DNA from: Medicago truncatula | Lineage: Eukaryota > Streptophyta > Magnoliopsida > Fabales > Fabaceae | Assembly (NCBI RefSeq): GCF_003473485.1 | Contig: NC_053043.1 | Coordinates: 30,790,576-30,854,575, forward strand | Direction: 5' to 3' | Length of the DNA stretch: 64,000 nucleotides | In this document: in pieces, positions 44,279 to 55,791 of the stretch | Layout of the letters: each line of letters begins with the position of its first letter | Numbering within the stretch: the first letter of the stretch is position 1 | Program-made: the position numbers and the translations under genes | The notes under the pieces: model-generated | Told to the model about the DNA's origin: nothing | Databases searched by the model: none | What the model saw: only the letters and a program-made list of their open reading frames with translations

Positions 44279-44443
44279 TTTTGCCAAAATTTCGTGTTCT
44301 TTTTGTTAATTAGCGTAATTTTACGTCGTTTCCGTTAATTTACGCTACCTAACACTCTATTAGTTAATTAATTAGCGTAGTTTGACGTCTTTTTTGAAAA
44401 ATAAATTAGAAATGCATATATACAATTACAACGCTTTACTCTC

Positions 44444-44563
44444 AGGTGCGATCATACCAGCACTAATGCACCGGATCCCATCAGAACTCCGCAGTTAAGC
44501 GTGCTTGGGCGAGAGTAGTACTAGGATGGGTGACCTCCTGGGAAGTCCTTGTGTTGCACCTCT
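44444..44563 (+). rRNA. 5S rRNA, copy 152
   Basis: Consensus. Short spacer (284). Confidence 0.97.
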
Positions 44564-44727
44564 TTTTGCCAAAATTTCGTGTTCTTTTTGTTAATTAGCG
44601 TAATTTTACGTCGTTCCGTTAATTTACGCTACCTAACACTCTATTAGTTAATTAATTAGCGTAGTTTGACGTCTTTTTTGAAAAATAAATTAGAAATGCA
44701 TATATACAATTACAACGCTTTACTCTC

Positions 44728-44846
44728 AGGTGCGATCATACCAGCACTAATGCACCGGATCCCATCAGAACTCCGCAGTTAAGCGTGCTTGGGCGAGAGT
44801 AGTACTAGGATGGGTGACCTCCTGGAAGTCCTTGTGTTGCACCTCT
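44728..44846 (+). rRNA. 5S rRNA, copy 153 (1-base loss)
   Basis: 119 nt: GGG to GG at gene positions 97-99. Short spacer (282). Confidence 0.95.
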
Positions 44847-45009
44847 TTTTGCCAAAATTTCGTGTTCTTTTTGTTAATTAGCGTAATTTTACGTCGTTCC
44901 GTTAATTTACGCTACCTAACACTCTATTAGTTAATTAATTAGCGTAGTTTGACGTCTTTTTGAAAAATAAATTAGAAATGCATATATACAATTACAACGC
45001 TTTACTCTC

Positions 45010-45129
45010 AGGTGCGATCATACCAGCACTAATGCACCGGATCCCATCAGAACTCCGCAGTTAAGCGTGCTTGGGCGAGAGTAGTACTAGGATGGGTGAC
45101 CTCCTGGGAAGTCCTTGTGTTGCACCTCT
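45010..45129 (+). rRNA. 5S rRNA, copy 154
   Basis: Consensus gene with TTTT terminator. Long spacer, six bases short (313). Confidence 0.97.
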
Positions 45130-45322
45130 TTTGCCAAAATTTCGTGTTCTTTTTGTTAATTAGCGTAATTTTACGTCGTTTTGAAAATAAACTTCGATTG
45201 TATTCATTTTTCCGTTAATTTACGCTACCTAACACTCTATTAGTTAATTAATTAGCGTAGTTTGACGTCTTTTTGAAAAATAAATTAGAAATGCATATAT
45301 ACAATTACAACGCTTTACTCTC

Positions 45323-45442
45323 AGGTGCGATCATACCAGCACTAATGCACCGGATCCCATCAGAACTCCGCAGTTAAGCGTGCTTGGGCGAGAGTAGTAC
45401 TAGGATGGGTGACCTCCTGGGAAGTCCTTGTGTTGCACCTCT
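45323..45442 (+). rRNA. 5S rRNA, copy 155
   Basis: Consensus. Short spacer (284). Confidence 0.97.
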
Positions 45443-45606
45443 TTTTGCCAAAATTTCGTGTTCTTTTTGTTAATTAGCGTAATTTTACGTCGTTCCGTTA
45501 ATTTACGCTACCTAACACTCTATTAGTTAATTAATTAGCGTAGTTTGACGTCTTTTTTGAAAAATAAATTAGAAATGCATATATACAATTACAACGCTTT
45601 ACTCTC

Positions 45607-45726
45607 AGGTGCGATCATACCAGCACTAATGCACCGGATCCCATCAGAACTCCGCAGTTAAGCGTGCTTGGGCGAGAGTAGTACTAGGATGGGTGACCTC
45701 CTGGGAAGTCCTTGTGTTGCACCTCT
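45607..45726 (+). rRNA. 5S rRNA, copy 156
   Basis: Consensus. Short spacer, T6 to T5 (283). Confidence 0.97.
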
Positions 45727-45889
45727 TTTTGCCAAAATTTCGTGTTCTTTTTGTTAATTAGCGTAATTTTACGTCGTTCCGTTAATTTACGCTACCTAAC
45801 ACTCTATTAGTTAATTAATTAGCGTAGTTTGACGTCTTTTTGAAAAATAAATTAGAAATGCATATATACAATTACAACGCTTTACTCTC

Positions 45890-46009
45890 AGGTGCGATCA
45901 TACCAGCACTAATGCACCGGATCCCATCAGAACTCCGCAGTTAAGCGTGCTTGGGCGAGAGTAGTACTAGGATGGGTGACCTCCTGGGAAGTCCTTGTGT
46001 TGCACCTCT
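45890..46009 (+). rRNA. 5S rRNA, copy 157
   Basis: Consensus. Short spacer, T6 to T5 (283). Confidence 0.97.
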
Positions 46010-46172
46010 TTTTGCCAAAATTTCGTGTTCTTTTTGTTAATTAGCGTAATTTTACGTCGTTCCGTTAATTTACGCTACCTAACACTCTATTAGTTAATTA
46101 ATTAGCGTAGTTTGACGTCTTTTTGAAAAATAAATTAGAAATGCATATATACAATTACAACGCTTTACTCTC

Positions 46173-46292
46173 AGGTGCGATCATACCAGCACTAATGCAC
46201 CGGATCCCATCAGAACTCCGCAGTTAAGCGTGCTTGGGCGAGAGTAGTACTAGGATGGGTGACCTCCTGGGAAGTCCTTGTGTTGCACCTCT
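46173..46292 (+). rRNA. 5S rRNA, copy 158
   Basis: Consensus. Long spacer, four bases short (315). Confidence 0.97.
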
Positions 46293-46487
46293 TTTTGCCA
46301 AAATTTCGTGTTCTTTTTGTTAATTAGCGTAATTTTACGTCGTTTTGAAAATAACTTCGATTGTATTTCATTTTTCCGTTAATTTACGCTACCTAACACT
46401 CTATTAGTTAATTAATTAGCGTAGTTTGACGTCTTTTTTGAAAAATAAATTAGAAATGCATATATACAATTACAACGCTTTACTCTC

Positions 46488-46606
46488 AGGTGCGATCATA
46501 CCAGCACTAATGCACCGGATCCATCAGAACTCCGCAGTTAAGCGTGCTTGGGCGAGAGTAGTACTAGGATGGGTGACCTCCTGGGAAGTCCTTGTGTTGC
46601 ACCTCT
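46488..46606 (+). rRNA. 5S rRNA, copy 159 (1-base loss)
   Basis: 119 nt: CCC to CC at gene positions 34-36. Short spacer (283). Confidence 0.95.
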
Positions 46607-46770
46607 TTTTGCCAAAATTTCGTGTTCTTTTTGTTAATTAGCGTAATTTTACGTCGTTCCGTTAATTTACGCTACCTAACACTCTATTAGTTAATTAATT
46701 AGCGTAGTTTGACGTCTTTTTTGAAAAATAAATTAGAAATGCATATATACAATTACAACGCTTTACTCTC

Positions 46771-46889
46771 AGGTGCGATCATACCAGCACTAATGCACCG
46801 GATCCCATCAGAACTCCGCAGTTAAGCGTGCTTGGCGAGAGTAGTACTAGGATGGGTGACCTCCTGGGAAGTCCTTGTGTTGCACCTCT
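46771..46889 (+). rRNA. 5S rRNA, copy 160 (1-base loss)
   Basis: 119 nt: GGG to GG at gene positions 64-66. Short spacer (283). Confidence 0.95.
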
Positions 46890-47053
46890 TTTTGCCAAAA
46901 TTTCGTGTTCTTTTTGTTAATTAGCGTAATTTTACGTCGTTCCGTTAATTTACGCTACCTAACACTCTATTAGTTAATTAATTAGCGTAGTTTGACGTCT
47001 TTTTTGAAAAATAAATTAGAAATGCATATATACAATTACAACGCTTTACTCTC

Positions 47054-47173
47054 AGGTGCGATCATACCAGCACTAATGCACCGGATCCCATCAGAACTCC
47101 GCAGTTAAGCGTGCTTGGGCGAGAGTAGTACTAGGATGGGTGACCTCCTGGGAAGTCCTTGTGTTGCACCTCT
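47054..47173 (+). rRNA. 5S rRNA, copy 161
   Basis: Consensus. Long spacer, six bases short (313). Confidence 0.97.
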
Positions 47174-47366
47174 TTTTGCCAAAATTTCGTGTTCTTTTTG
47201 TTAATTAGCGTAATTTACGTCGTTTTTGAAAATAACTTCGATTGTATTCATTTTTCCGTTAATTTACGCTACCTAACACTCTATTAGTTAATTAATTAGC
47301 GTAGTTTGACGTCTTTTTGAAAAATAAATTAGAAATGCATATATACAATTACAACGCTTTACTCTC

Positions 47367-47486
47367 AGGTGCGATCATACCAGCACTAATGCACCGGATC
47401 CCATCAGAACTCCGCAGTTAAGCGTGCTTGGGCGAGAGTAGTACTAGGATGGGTGACCTCCTGGGAAGTCCTTGTGTTGCACCTCT
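47367..47486 (+). rRNA. 5S rRNA, copy 162
   Basis: Consensus. Short spacer (284). Confidence 0.97.
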
Positions 47487-47650
47487 TTTTGCCAAAATTT
47501 CGTGTTCTTTTTGTTAATTAGCGTAATTTTACGTCGTTCCGTTAATTTACGCTACCTAACACTCTATTAGTTAATTAATTAGCGTAGTTTGACGTCTTTT
47601 TTGAAAAATAAATTAGAAATGCATATATACAATTACAACGCTTTACTCTC

Positions 47651-47770
47651 AGGTGCGATCATACCAGCACTAATGCACCGGATCCCATCAGAACTCCGCA
47701 GTTAAGCGTGCTTGGGCGAGAGTAGTACTAGGATGGGTGACCTCCTGGGAAGTCCTTGTGTTGCACCTCT
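47651..47770 (+). rRNA. 5S rRNA, copy 163
   Basis: Consensus. Short spacer (284). Confidence 0.97.
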
Positions 47771-47934
47771 TTTTGCCAAAATTTCGTGTTCTTTTTGTTA
47801 ATTAGCGTAATTTTACGTCGTTCCGTTAATTTACGCTACCTAACACTCTATTAGTTAATTAATTAGCGTAGTTTGACGTCTTTTTTGAAAAATAAATTAG
47901 AAATGCATATATACAATTACAACGCTTTACTCTC

Positions 47935-48053
47935 AGGTGCGATCATACCAGCACTAATGCACCGGATCCCATCAGAACTCCGCAGTTAAGCGTGCTTGGC
48001 GAGAGTAGTACTAGGATGGGTGACCTCCTGGGAAGTCCTTGTGTTGCACCTCT
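47935..48053 (+). rRNA. 5S rRNA, copy 164 (1-base loss)
   Basis: 119 nt: GGG to GG at gene positions 64-66. Terminator is TTTT and the backup T-run is shortened. Long spacer (313). Confidence 0.95.
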
Positions 48054-48247
48054 TTTGCCAAAATTTCGTGTTCTTTTGTTAATTAGCGTAATTTTACGTC
48101 GTTTTTGAAAATAAACTTCGATTGTATTTCATTTTTCCGTTAATTTACGCTACCTAACACTCTATTAGTTAATTAATTAGCGTAGTTTGACGTCTTTTTG
48201 AAAAATAAATTAGAAATGCATATATACAATTACAACGCTTTACTCTC

Positions 48248-48367
48248 AGGTGCGATCATACCAGCACTAATGCACCGGATCCCATCAGAACTCCGCAGTT
48301 AAGCGTGCTTGGGCGAGAGTAGTACTAGGATGGGTGACCTCCTGGGAAGTCCTTGTGTTGCACCTCT
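48248..48367 (+). rRNA. 5S rRNA, copy 165
   Basis: Consensus. Short spacer, T6 to T5 (283). Confidence 0.97.
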
Positions 48368-48530
48368 TTTTGCCAAAATTTCGTGTTCTTTTTGTTAATT
48401 AGCGTAATTTTACGTCGTTCCGTTAATTTACGCTACCTAACACTCTATTAGTTAATTAATTAGCGTAGTTTGACGTCTTTTTGAAAAATAAATTAGAAAT
48501 GCATATATACAATTACAACGCTTTACTCTC

Positions 48531-48650
48531 AGGTGCGATCATACCAGCACTAATGCACCGGATCCCATCAGAACTCCGCAGTTAAGCGTGCTTGGGCGAG
48601 AGTAGTACTAGGATGGGTGACCTCCTGGGAAGTCCTTGTGTTGCACCTCT
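48531..48650 (+). rRNA. 5S rRNA, copy 166
   Basis: Consensus. Short spacer, T6 to T5 (283). Confidence 0.97.
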
Positions 48651-48813
48651 TTTTGCCAAAATTTCGTGTTCTTTTTGTTAATTAGCGTAATTTTACGTCG
48701 TTCCGTTAATTTACGCTACCTAACACTCTATTAGTTAATTAATTAGCGTAGTTTGACGTCTTTTTGAAAAATAAATTAGAAATGCATATATACAATTACA
48801 ACGCTTTACTCTC

Positions 48814-48933
48814 AGGTGCGATCATACCAGCACTAATGCACCGGATCCCATCAGAACTCCGCAGTTAAGCGTGCTTGGGCGAGAGTAGTACTAGGATGGG
48901 TGACCTCCTGGGAAGTCCTTGTGTTGCACCTCT
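48814..48933 (+). rRNA. 5S rRNA, copy 167
   Basis: Consensus. Short spacer (284). Confidence 0.97.
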
Positions 48934-49097
48934 TTTTGCCAAAATTTCGTGTTCTTTTTGTTAATTAGCGTAATTTTACGTCGTTCCGTTAATTTACGCT
49001 ACCTAACACTCTATTAGTTAATTAATTAGCGTAGTTTGACGTCTTTTTTGAAAAATAAATTAGAAATGCATATATACAATTACAACGCTTTACTCTC

Positions 49098-49217
49098 AGG
49101 TGCGATCATACCAGCACTAATGCACCGGATCCCATCAGAACTCCGCAGTTAAGCGTGCTTGGGCGAGAGTAGTACTAGGATGGGTGACCTCCTGGGAAGT
49201 CCTTGTGTTGCACCTCT
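49098..49217 (+). rRNA. 5S rRNA, copy 168
   Basis: Consensus. Short spacer, T6 to T5 (283). Confidence 0.97.
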
Positions 49218-49380
49218 TTTTGCCAAAATTTCGTGTTCTTTTTGTTAATTAGCGTAATTTTACGTCGTTCCGTTAATTTACGCTACCTAACACTCTATTA
49301 GTTAATTAATTAGCGTAGTTTGACGTCTTTTTGAAAAATAAATTAGAAATGCATATATACAATTACAACGCTTTACTCTC

Positions 49381-49500
49381 AGGTGCGATCATACCAGCAC
49401 TAATGCACCGGATCCCATCAGAACTCCGCAGTTAAGCGTGCTTGGGCGAGAGTAGTACTAGGATGGGTGACCTCCTGGGAAGTCCTTGTGTTGCACCTCT
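49381..49500 (+). rRNA. 5S rRNA, copy 169
   Basis: Consensus. Longest spacer in the window follows (325). Confidence 0.97.
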
Positions 49501-49576
49501 TTTTGCCAAAATTTCGTGTTCTTTTTGTTAATTAGCGTAATTTTACGTCGTTTTGAAAAATAAACTTCGATTGTAT

Positions 49577-49595
49577 TTCATTTTTCATTTTTTCC
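49577..49595 (+). repeat. 7-base tandem duplication in the long spacer after copy 169
   Basis: The usual TTTCATTTTTTCCG reads TTTCATTTTTCATTTTTTCCG here (split: TTTCATTTTT then CATTTTTTCCG), a seven-base gain of CATTTTT seen only once. With one T lost elsewhere it makes the 325-base unit. Replication slippage is the simplest cause. Confidence 0.85.
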
Positions 49596-49705
49596 GTTAA
49601 TTTACGCTACCTAACACTCTATTAGTTAATTAATTAGCGTAGTTTGACGTCTTTTTTGAAAAATAAATTAGAAATGCATATATACAATTACAACGCTTTA
49701 CTCTC

Positions 49706-49825
49706 AGGTGCGATCATACCAGCACTAATGCACCGGATCCCATCAGAACTCCGCAGTTAAGCGTGCTTGGGCGAGAGTAGTACTAGGATGGGTGACCTCC
49801 TGGGAAGTCCTTGTGTTGCACCTCT
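49706..49825 (+). rRNA. 5S rRNA, copy 170
   Basis: Consensus. Short spacer (284). Confidence 0.97.
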
Positions 49826-49989
49826 TTTTGCCAAAATTTCGTGTTCTTTTTGTTAATTAGCGTAATTTTACGTCGTTCCGTTAATTTACGCTACCTAACA
49901 CTCTATTAGTTAATTAATTAGCGTAGTTTGACGTCTTTTTTGAAAAATAAATTAGAAATGCATATATACAATTACAACGCTTTACTCTC

Positions 49990-50109
49990 AGGTGCGATCA
50001 TACCAGCACTAATGCACCGGATCCCATCAGAACTCCGCAGTTAAGCGTGCTTGGGCGAGAGTAGTACTAGGATGGGTGACCTCCTGGGAAGTCCTTGTGT
50101 TGCACCTCT
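49990..50109 (+). rRNA. 5S rRNA, copy 171
   Basis: Consensus. Short spacer (284). Confidence 0.97.
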
Positions 50110-50273
50110 TTTTGCCAAAATTTCGTGTTCTTTTTGTTAATTAGCGTAATTTTACGTCGTTCCGTTAATTTACGCTACCTAACACTCTATTAGTTAATTA
50201 ATTAGCGTAGTTTGACGTCTTTTTTGAAAAATAAATTAGAAATGCATATATACAATTACAACGCTTTACTCTC

Positions 50274-50393
50274 AGGTGCGATCATACCAGCACTAATGCA
50301 CCGGATCCCATCAGAACTCCGCAGTTAAGCGTGCTTGGGCGAGAGTAGTACTAGGATGGGTGACCTCCTGGGAAGTCCTTGTGTTGCACCTCT
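50274..50393 (+). rRNA. 5S rRNA, copy 172
   Basis: Consensus. Short spacer (284). Confidence 0.97.
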
Positions 50394-50557
50394 TTTTGCC
50401 AAAATTTCGTGTTCTTTTTGTTAATTAGCGTAATTTTACGTCGTTCCGTTAATTTACGCTACCTAACACTCTATTAGTTAATTAATTAGCGTAGTTTGAC
50501 GTCTTTTTTGAAAAATAAATTAGAAATGCATATATACAATTACAACGCTTTACTCTC

Positions 50558-50677
50558 AGGTGCGATCATACCAGCACTAATGCACCGGATCCCATCAGAA
50601 CTCCGCAGTTAAGCGTGCTTGGGCGAGAGTAGTACTAGGATGGGTGACCTCCTGGGAAGTCCTTGTGTTGCACCTCT
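50558..50677 (+). rRNA. 5S rRNA, copy 173
   Basis: Consensus. Long spacer, two T losses and a G to A at 50746 (CTTCGATT to CTTCAATT; 317). Confidence 0.97.
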
Positions 50678-50874
50678 TTTTGCCAAAATTTCGTGTTCTT
50701 TTTGTTAATTAGCGTAATTTTACGTCGTTTTGAAAAATAAACTTCAATTGTATTTCATTTTTCCGTTAATTTACGCTACCTAACACTCTATTAGTTAATT
50801 AATTAGCGTAGTTTGACGTCTTTTTTGAAAAATAAATTAGAAATGCATATATACAATTACAACGCTTTACTCTC

Positions 50875-50994
50875 AGGTGCGATCATACCAGCACTAATGC
50901 ACCGGATCCCATCAGAACTCCGCAGTTAAGCGTGCTTGGGCGAGAGTAGTACTAGGATGGGTGACCTCCTGGGAAGTCCTTGTGTTGCACCTCT
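50875..50994 (+). rRNA. 5S rRNA, copy 174
   Basis: Consensus. Short spacer (284). Confidence 0.97.
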
Positions 50995-51158
50995 TTTTGC
51001 CAAAATTTCGTGTTCTTTTTGTTAATTAGCGTAATTTTACGTCGTTCCGTTAATTTACGCTACCTAACACTCTATTAGTTAATTAATTAGCGTAGTTTGA
51101 CGTCTTTTTTGAAAAATAAATTAGAAATGCATATATACAATTACAACGCTTTACTCTC

Positions 51159-51278
51159 AGGTGCGATCATACCAGCACTAATGCACCGGATCCCATCAGA
51201 ACTCCGCAGTTAAGCGTGCTTGGGCGAGAGTAGTACTAGGATGGGTGACCTCCTGGGAAGTCCTTGTGTTGCACCTCT
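51159..51278 (+). rRNA. 5S rRNA, copy 175
   Basis: Consensus. Short spacer (284). Confidence 0.97.
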
Positions 51279-51442
51279 TTTTGCCAAAATTTCGTGTTCT
51301 TTTTGTTAATTAGCGTAATTTTACGTCGTTCCGTTAATTTACGCTACCTAACACTCTATTAGTTAATTAATTAGCGTAGTTTGACGTCTTTTTTGAAAAA
51401 TAAATTAGAAATGCATATATACAATTACAACGCTTTACTCTC

Positions 51443-51562
51443 AGGTGCGATCATACCAGCACTAATGCACCGGATCCCATCAGAACTCCGCAGTTAAGCG
51501 TGCTTGGGCGAGAGTAGTACTAGGATGGGTGACCTCCTGGGAAGTCCTTGTGTTGCACCTCT
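51443..51562 (+). rRNA. 5S rRNA, copy 176
   Basis: Consensus. Short spacer, T6 to T5 (283). Confidence 0.97.
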
Positions 51563-51725
51563 TTTTGCCAAAATTTCGTGTTCTTTTTGTTAATTAGCGT
51601 AATTTTACGTCGTTCCGTTAATTTACGCTACCTAACACTCTATTAGTTAATTAATTAGCGTAGTTTGACGTCTTTTTGAAAAATAAATTAGAAATGCATA
51701 TATACAATTACAACGCTTTACTCTC

Positions 51726-51845
51726 AGGTGCGATCATACCAGCACTAATGCACCGGATCCCATCAGAACTCCGCAGTTAAGCGTGCTTGGGCGAGAGTAG
51801 TACTAGGATGGGTGACCTCCTGGGAAGTCCTTGTGTTGCACCTCT
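51726..51845 (+). rRNA. 5S rRNA, copy 177
   Basis: Consensus. Short spacer (284). Confidence 0.97.
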
Positions 51846-52009
51846 TTTTGCCAAAATTTCGTGTTCTTTTTGTTAATTAGCGTAATTTTACGTCGTTCCG
51901 TTAATTTACGCTACCTAACACTCTATTAGTTAATTAATTAGCGTAGTTTGACGTCTTTTTTGAAAAATAAATTAGAAATGCATATATACAATTACAACGC
52001 TTTACTCTC

Positions 52010-52129
52010 AGGTGCGATCATACCAGCACTAATGCACCGGATCCCATCAGAACTCCGCAGTTAAGCGTGCTTGGGCGAGAGTAGTACTAGGATGGGTGAC
52101 CTCCTGGGAAGTCCTTGTGTTGCACCTCT
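52010..52129 (+). rRNA. 5S rRNA, copy 178
   Basis: Consensus. Long spacer, three T losses (316). Confidence 0.97.
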
Positions 52130-52325
52130 TTTTGCCAAAATTTCGTGTTCTTTTTGTTAATTAGCGTAATTTTACGTCGTTTTGAAAAATAAACTTCGAT
52201 TGTATTCATTTTTCCGTTAATTTACGCTACCTAACACTCTATTAGTTAATTAATTAGCGTAGTTTGACGTCTTTTTTGAAAAATAAATTAGAAATGCATA
52301 TATACAATTACAACGCTTTACTCTC

Positions 52326-52445
52326 AGGTGCGATCATACCAGCACTAATGCACCGGATCCCATCAGAACTCCGCAGTTAAGCGTGCTTGGGCGAGAGTAG
52401 TACTAGGATGGGTGACCTCCTGGGAAGTCCTTGTGTTGCACCTCT
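52326..52445 (+). rRNA. 5S rRNA, copy 179
   Basis: Consensus gene with TTTT terminator. Short spacer, T6 to T5 (282). Confidence 0.97.
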
Positions 52446-52607
52446 TTTGCCAAAATTTCGTGTTCTTTTTGTTAATTAGCGTAATTTTACGTCGTTCCGT
52501 TAATTTACGCTACCTAACACTCTATTAGTTAATTAATTAGCGTAGTTTGACGTCTTTTTGAAAAATAAATTAGAAATGCATATATACAATTACAACGCTT
52601 TACTCTC

Positions 52608-52727
52608 AGGTGCGATCATACCAGCACTAATGCACCGGATCCCATCAGAACTCCGCAGTTAAGCGTGCTTGGGCGAGAGTAGTACTAGGATGGGTGACCT
52701 CCTGGGAAGTCCTTGTGTTGCACCTCT
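52608..52727 (+). rRNA. 5S rRNA, copy 180
   Basis: Consensus. Short spacer (284). Confidence 0.97.
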
Positions 52728-52891
52728 TTTTGCCAAAATTTCGTGTTCTTTTTGTTAATTAGCGTAATTTTACGTCGTTCCGTTAATTTACGCTACCTAA
52801 CACTCTATTAGTTAATTAATTAGCGTAGTTTGACGTCTTTTTTGAAAAATAAATTAGAAATGCATATATACAATTACAACGCTTTACTCTC

Positions 52892-53011
52892 AGGTGCGAT
52901 CATACCAGCACTAATGCACCGGATCCCATCAGAACTCCGCAGTTAAGCGTGCTTGGGCGAGAGTAGTACTAGGATGGGTGACCTCCTGGGAAGTCCTTGT
53001 GTTGCACCTCT
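52892..53011 (+). rRNA. 5S rRNA, copy 181
   Basis: Consensus. Short spacer (284). Confidence 0.97.
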
Positions 53012-53175
53012 TTTTGCCAAAATTTCGTGTTCTTTTTGTTAATTAGCGTAATTTTACGTCGTTCCGTTAATTTACGCTACCTAACACTCTATTAGTTAAT
53101 TAATTAGCGTAGTTTGACGTCTTTTTTGAAAAATAAATTAGAAATGCATATATACAATTACAACGCTTTACTCTC

Positions 53176-53295
53176 AGGTGCGATCATACCAGCACTAATG
53201 CACCGGATCCCATCAGAACTCCGCAGTTAAGCGTGCTTGGGCGAGAGTAGTACTAGGATGGGTGACCTCCTGGGAAGTCCTTGTGTTGCACCTCT
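53176..53295 (+). rRNA. 5S rRNA, copy 182
   Basis: Consensus. Long spacer, three bases short (316). Confidence 0.97.
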
Positions 53296-53491
53296 TTTTG
53301 CCAAAATTTCGTGTTCTTTTTGTTAATTAGCGTAATTTTACGTCGTTTTGAAAATAAACTTCGATTGTATTTCATTTTTCCGTTAATTTACGCTACCTAA
53401 CACTCTATTAGTTAATTAATTAGCGTAGTTTGACGTCTTTTTTGAAAAATAAATTAGAAATGCATATATACAATTACAACGCTTTACTCTC

Positions 53492-53611
53492 AGGTGCGAT
53501 CATACCAGCACTAATGCACCGGATCCCATCAGAACTCCGCAGTTAAGCGTGCTTGGGCGAGAGTAGTACTAGGATGGGTGACCTCCTGGGAAGTCCTTGT
53601 GTTGCACCTCT
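53492..53611 (+). rRNA. 5S rRNA, copy 183
   Basis: Consensus. Short spacer, one A lost (283). Confidence 0.97.
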
Positions 53612-53774
53612 TTTTGCCAAAATTTCGTGTTCTTTTTGTTAATTAGCGTAATTTTACGTCGTTCCGTTAATTTACGCTACCTAACACTCTATTAGTTAAT
53701 TAATTAGCGTAGTTTGACGTCTTTTTTGAAAATAAATTAGAAATGCATATATACAATTACAACGCTTTACTCTC

Positions 53775-53894
53775 AGGTGCGATCATACCAGCACTAATGC
53801 ACCGGATCCCATCAGAACTCCGCAGTTAAGCGTGCTTGGGCGAGAGTAGTACTAGGATGGGTGACCTCCTGGGAAGTCCTTGTGTTGCACCTCT
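53775..53894 (+). rRNA. 5S rRNA, copy 184
   Basis: Consensus. Short spacer (284). Confidence 0.97.
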
Positions 53895-54058
53895 TTTTGC
53901 CAAAATTTCGTGTTCTTTTTGTTAATTAGCGTAATTTTACGTCGTTCCGTTAATTTACGCTACCTAACACTCTATTAGTTAATTAATTAGCGTAGTTTGA
54001 CGTCTTTTTTGAAAAATAAATTAGAAATGCATATATACAATTACAACGCTTTACTCTC

Positions 54059-54178
54059 AGGTGCGATCATACCAGCACTAATGCACCGGATCCCATCAGA
54101 ACTCCGCAGTTAAGCGTGCTTGGGCGAGAGTAGTACTAGGATGGGTGACCTCCTGGGAAGTCCTTGTGTTGCACCTCT
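54059..54178 (+). rRNA. 5S rRNA, copy 185
   Basis: Consensus. Short spacer, T6 to T5 (283). Confidence 0.97.
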
Positions 54179-54341
54179 TTTTGCCAAAATTTCGTGTTCT
54201 TTTTGTTAATTAGCGTAATTTTACGTCGTTCCGTTAATTTACGCTACCTAACACTCTATTAGTTAATTAATTAGCGTAGTTTGACGTCTTTTTGAAAAAT
54301 AAATTAGAAATGCATATATACAATTACAACGCTTTACTCTC

Positions 54342-54461
54342 AGGTGCGATCATACCAGCACTAATGCACCGGATCCCATCAGAACTCCGCAGTTAAGCGT
54401 GCTTGGGCGAGAGTAGTACTAGGATGGGTGACCTCCTGGGAAGTCCTTGTGTTGCACCTCT
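54342..54461 (+). rRNA. 5S rRNA, copy 186
   Basis: Consensus. Short spacer (284). Confidence 0.97.
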
Positions 54462-54625
54462 TTTTGCCAAAATTTCGTGTTCTTTTTGTTAATTAGCGTA
54501 ATTTTACGTCGTTCCGTTAATTTACGCTACCTAACACTCTATTAGTTAATTAATTAGCGTAGTTTGACGTCTTTTTTGAAAAATAAATTAGAAATGCATA
54601 TATACAATTACAACGCTTTACTCTC

Positions 54626-54745
54626 AGGTGCGATCATACCAGCACTAATGCACCGGATCCCATCAGAACTCCGCAGTTAAGCGTGCTTGGGCGAGAGTAG
54701 TACTAGGATGGGTGACCTCCTGGGAAGTCCTTGTGTTGCACCTCT
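54626..54745 (+). rRNA. 5S rRNA, copy 187
   Basis: Consensus. Long spacer, three T losses (316). Confidence 0.97.
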
Positions 54746-54941
54746 TTTTGCCAAAATTTCGTGTTCTTTTTGTTAATTAGCGTAATTTTACGTCGTTTTG
54801 AAAAATAAACTTCGATTGTATTTCATTTTTCCGTTAATTTACGCTACCTAACACTCTATTAGTTAATTAATTAGCGTAGTTTGACGTCTTTTTGAAAAAT
54901 AAATTAGAAATGCATATATACAATTACAACGCTTTACTCTC

Positions 54942-55060
54942 AGGTGCGATCATACCAGCACTAATGCACCGGATCCCATCAGAACTCCGCAGTTAAGCGT
55001 GCTTGGCGAGAGTAGTACTAGGATGGGTGACCTCCTGGGAAGTCCTTGTGTTGCACCTCT
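54942..55060 (+). rRNA. 5S rRNA, copy 188 (1-base loss)
   Basis: 119 nt: GGG to GG at gene positions 64-66. Short spacer (283). Confidence 0.95.
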
Positions 55061-55224
55061 TTTTGCCAAAATTTCGTGTTCTTTTTGTTAATTAGCGTAA
55101 TTTTACGTCGTTCCGTTAATTTACGCTACCTAACACTCTATTAGTTAATTAATTAGCGTAGTTTGACGTCTTTTTTGAAAAATAAATTAGAAATGCATAT
55201 ATACAATTACAACGCTTTACTCTC

Positions 55225-55344
55225 AGGTGCGATCATACCAGCACTAATGCACCGGATCCCATCAGAACTCCGCAGTTAAGCGTGCTTGGGCGAGAGTAGT
55301 ACTAGGATGGGTGACCTCCTGGGAAGTCCTTGTGTTGCACCTCT
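55225..55344 (+). rRNA. 5S rRNA, copy 189
   Basis: Consensus. Short spacer, T6 to T5 (283). Confidence 0.97.
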
Positions 55345-55507
55345 TTTTGCCAAAATTTCGTGTTCTTTTTGTTAATTAGCGTAATTTTACGTCGTTCCGT
55401 TAATTTACGCTACCTAACACTCTATTAGTTAATTAATTAGCGTAGTTTGACGTCTTTTTGAAAAATAAATTAGAAATGCATATATACAATTACAACGCTT
55501 TACTCTC

Positions 55508-55627
55508 AGGTGCGATCATACCAGCACTAATGCACCGGATCCCATCAGAACTCCGCAGTTAAGCGTGCTTGGGCGAGAGTAGTACTAGGATGGGTGACCT
55601 CCTGGGAAGTCCTTGTGTTGCACCTCT
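55508..55627 (+). rRNA. 5S rRNA, copy 190
   Basis: Consensus. Short spacer (284). Confidence 0.97.
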
Positions 55628-55791
55628 TTTTGCCAAAATTTCGTGTTCTTTTTGTTAATTAGCGTAATTTTACGTCGTTCCGTTAATTTACGCTACCTAA
55701 CACTCTATTAGTTAATTAATTAGCGTAGTTTGACGTCTTTTTTGAAAAATAAATTAGAAATGCATATATACAATTACAACGCTTTACTCTC

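Noticed and set aside
46426-46641. 71-codon open frame over copy 159
   Set aside because: Created by CCC to CC in the 5S gene.
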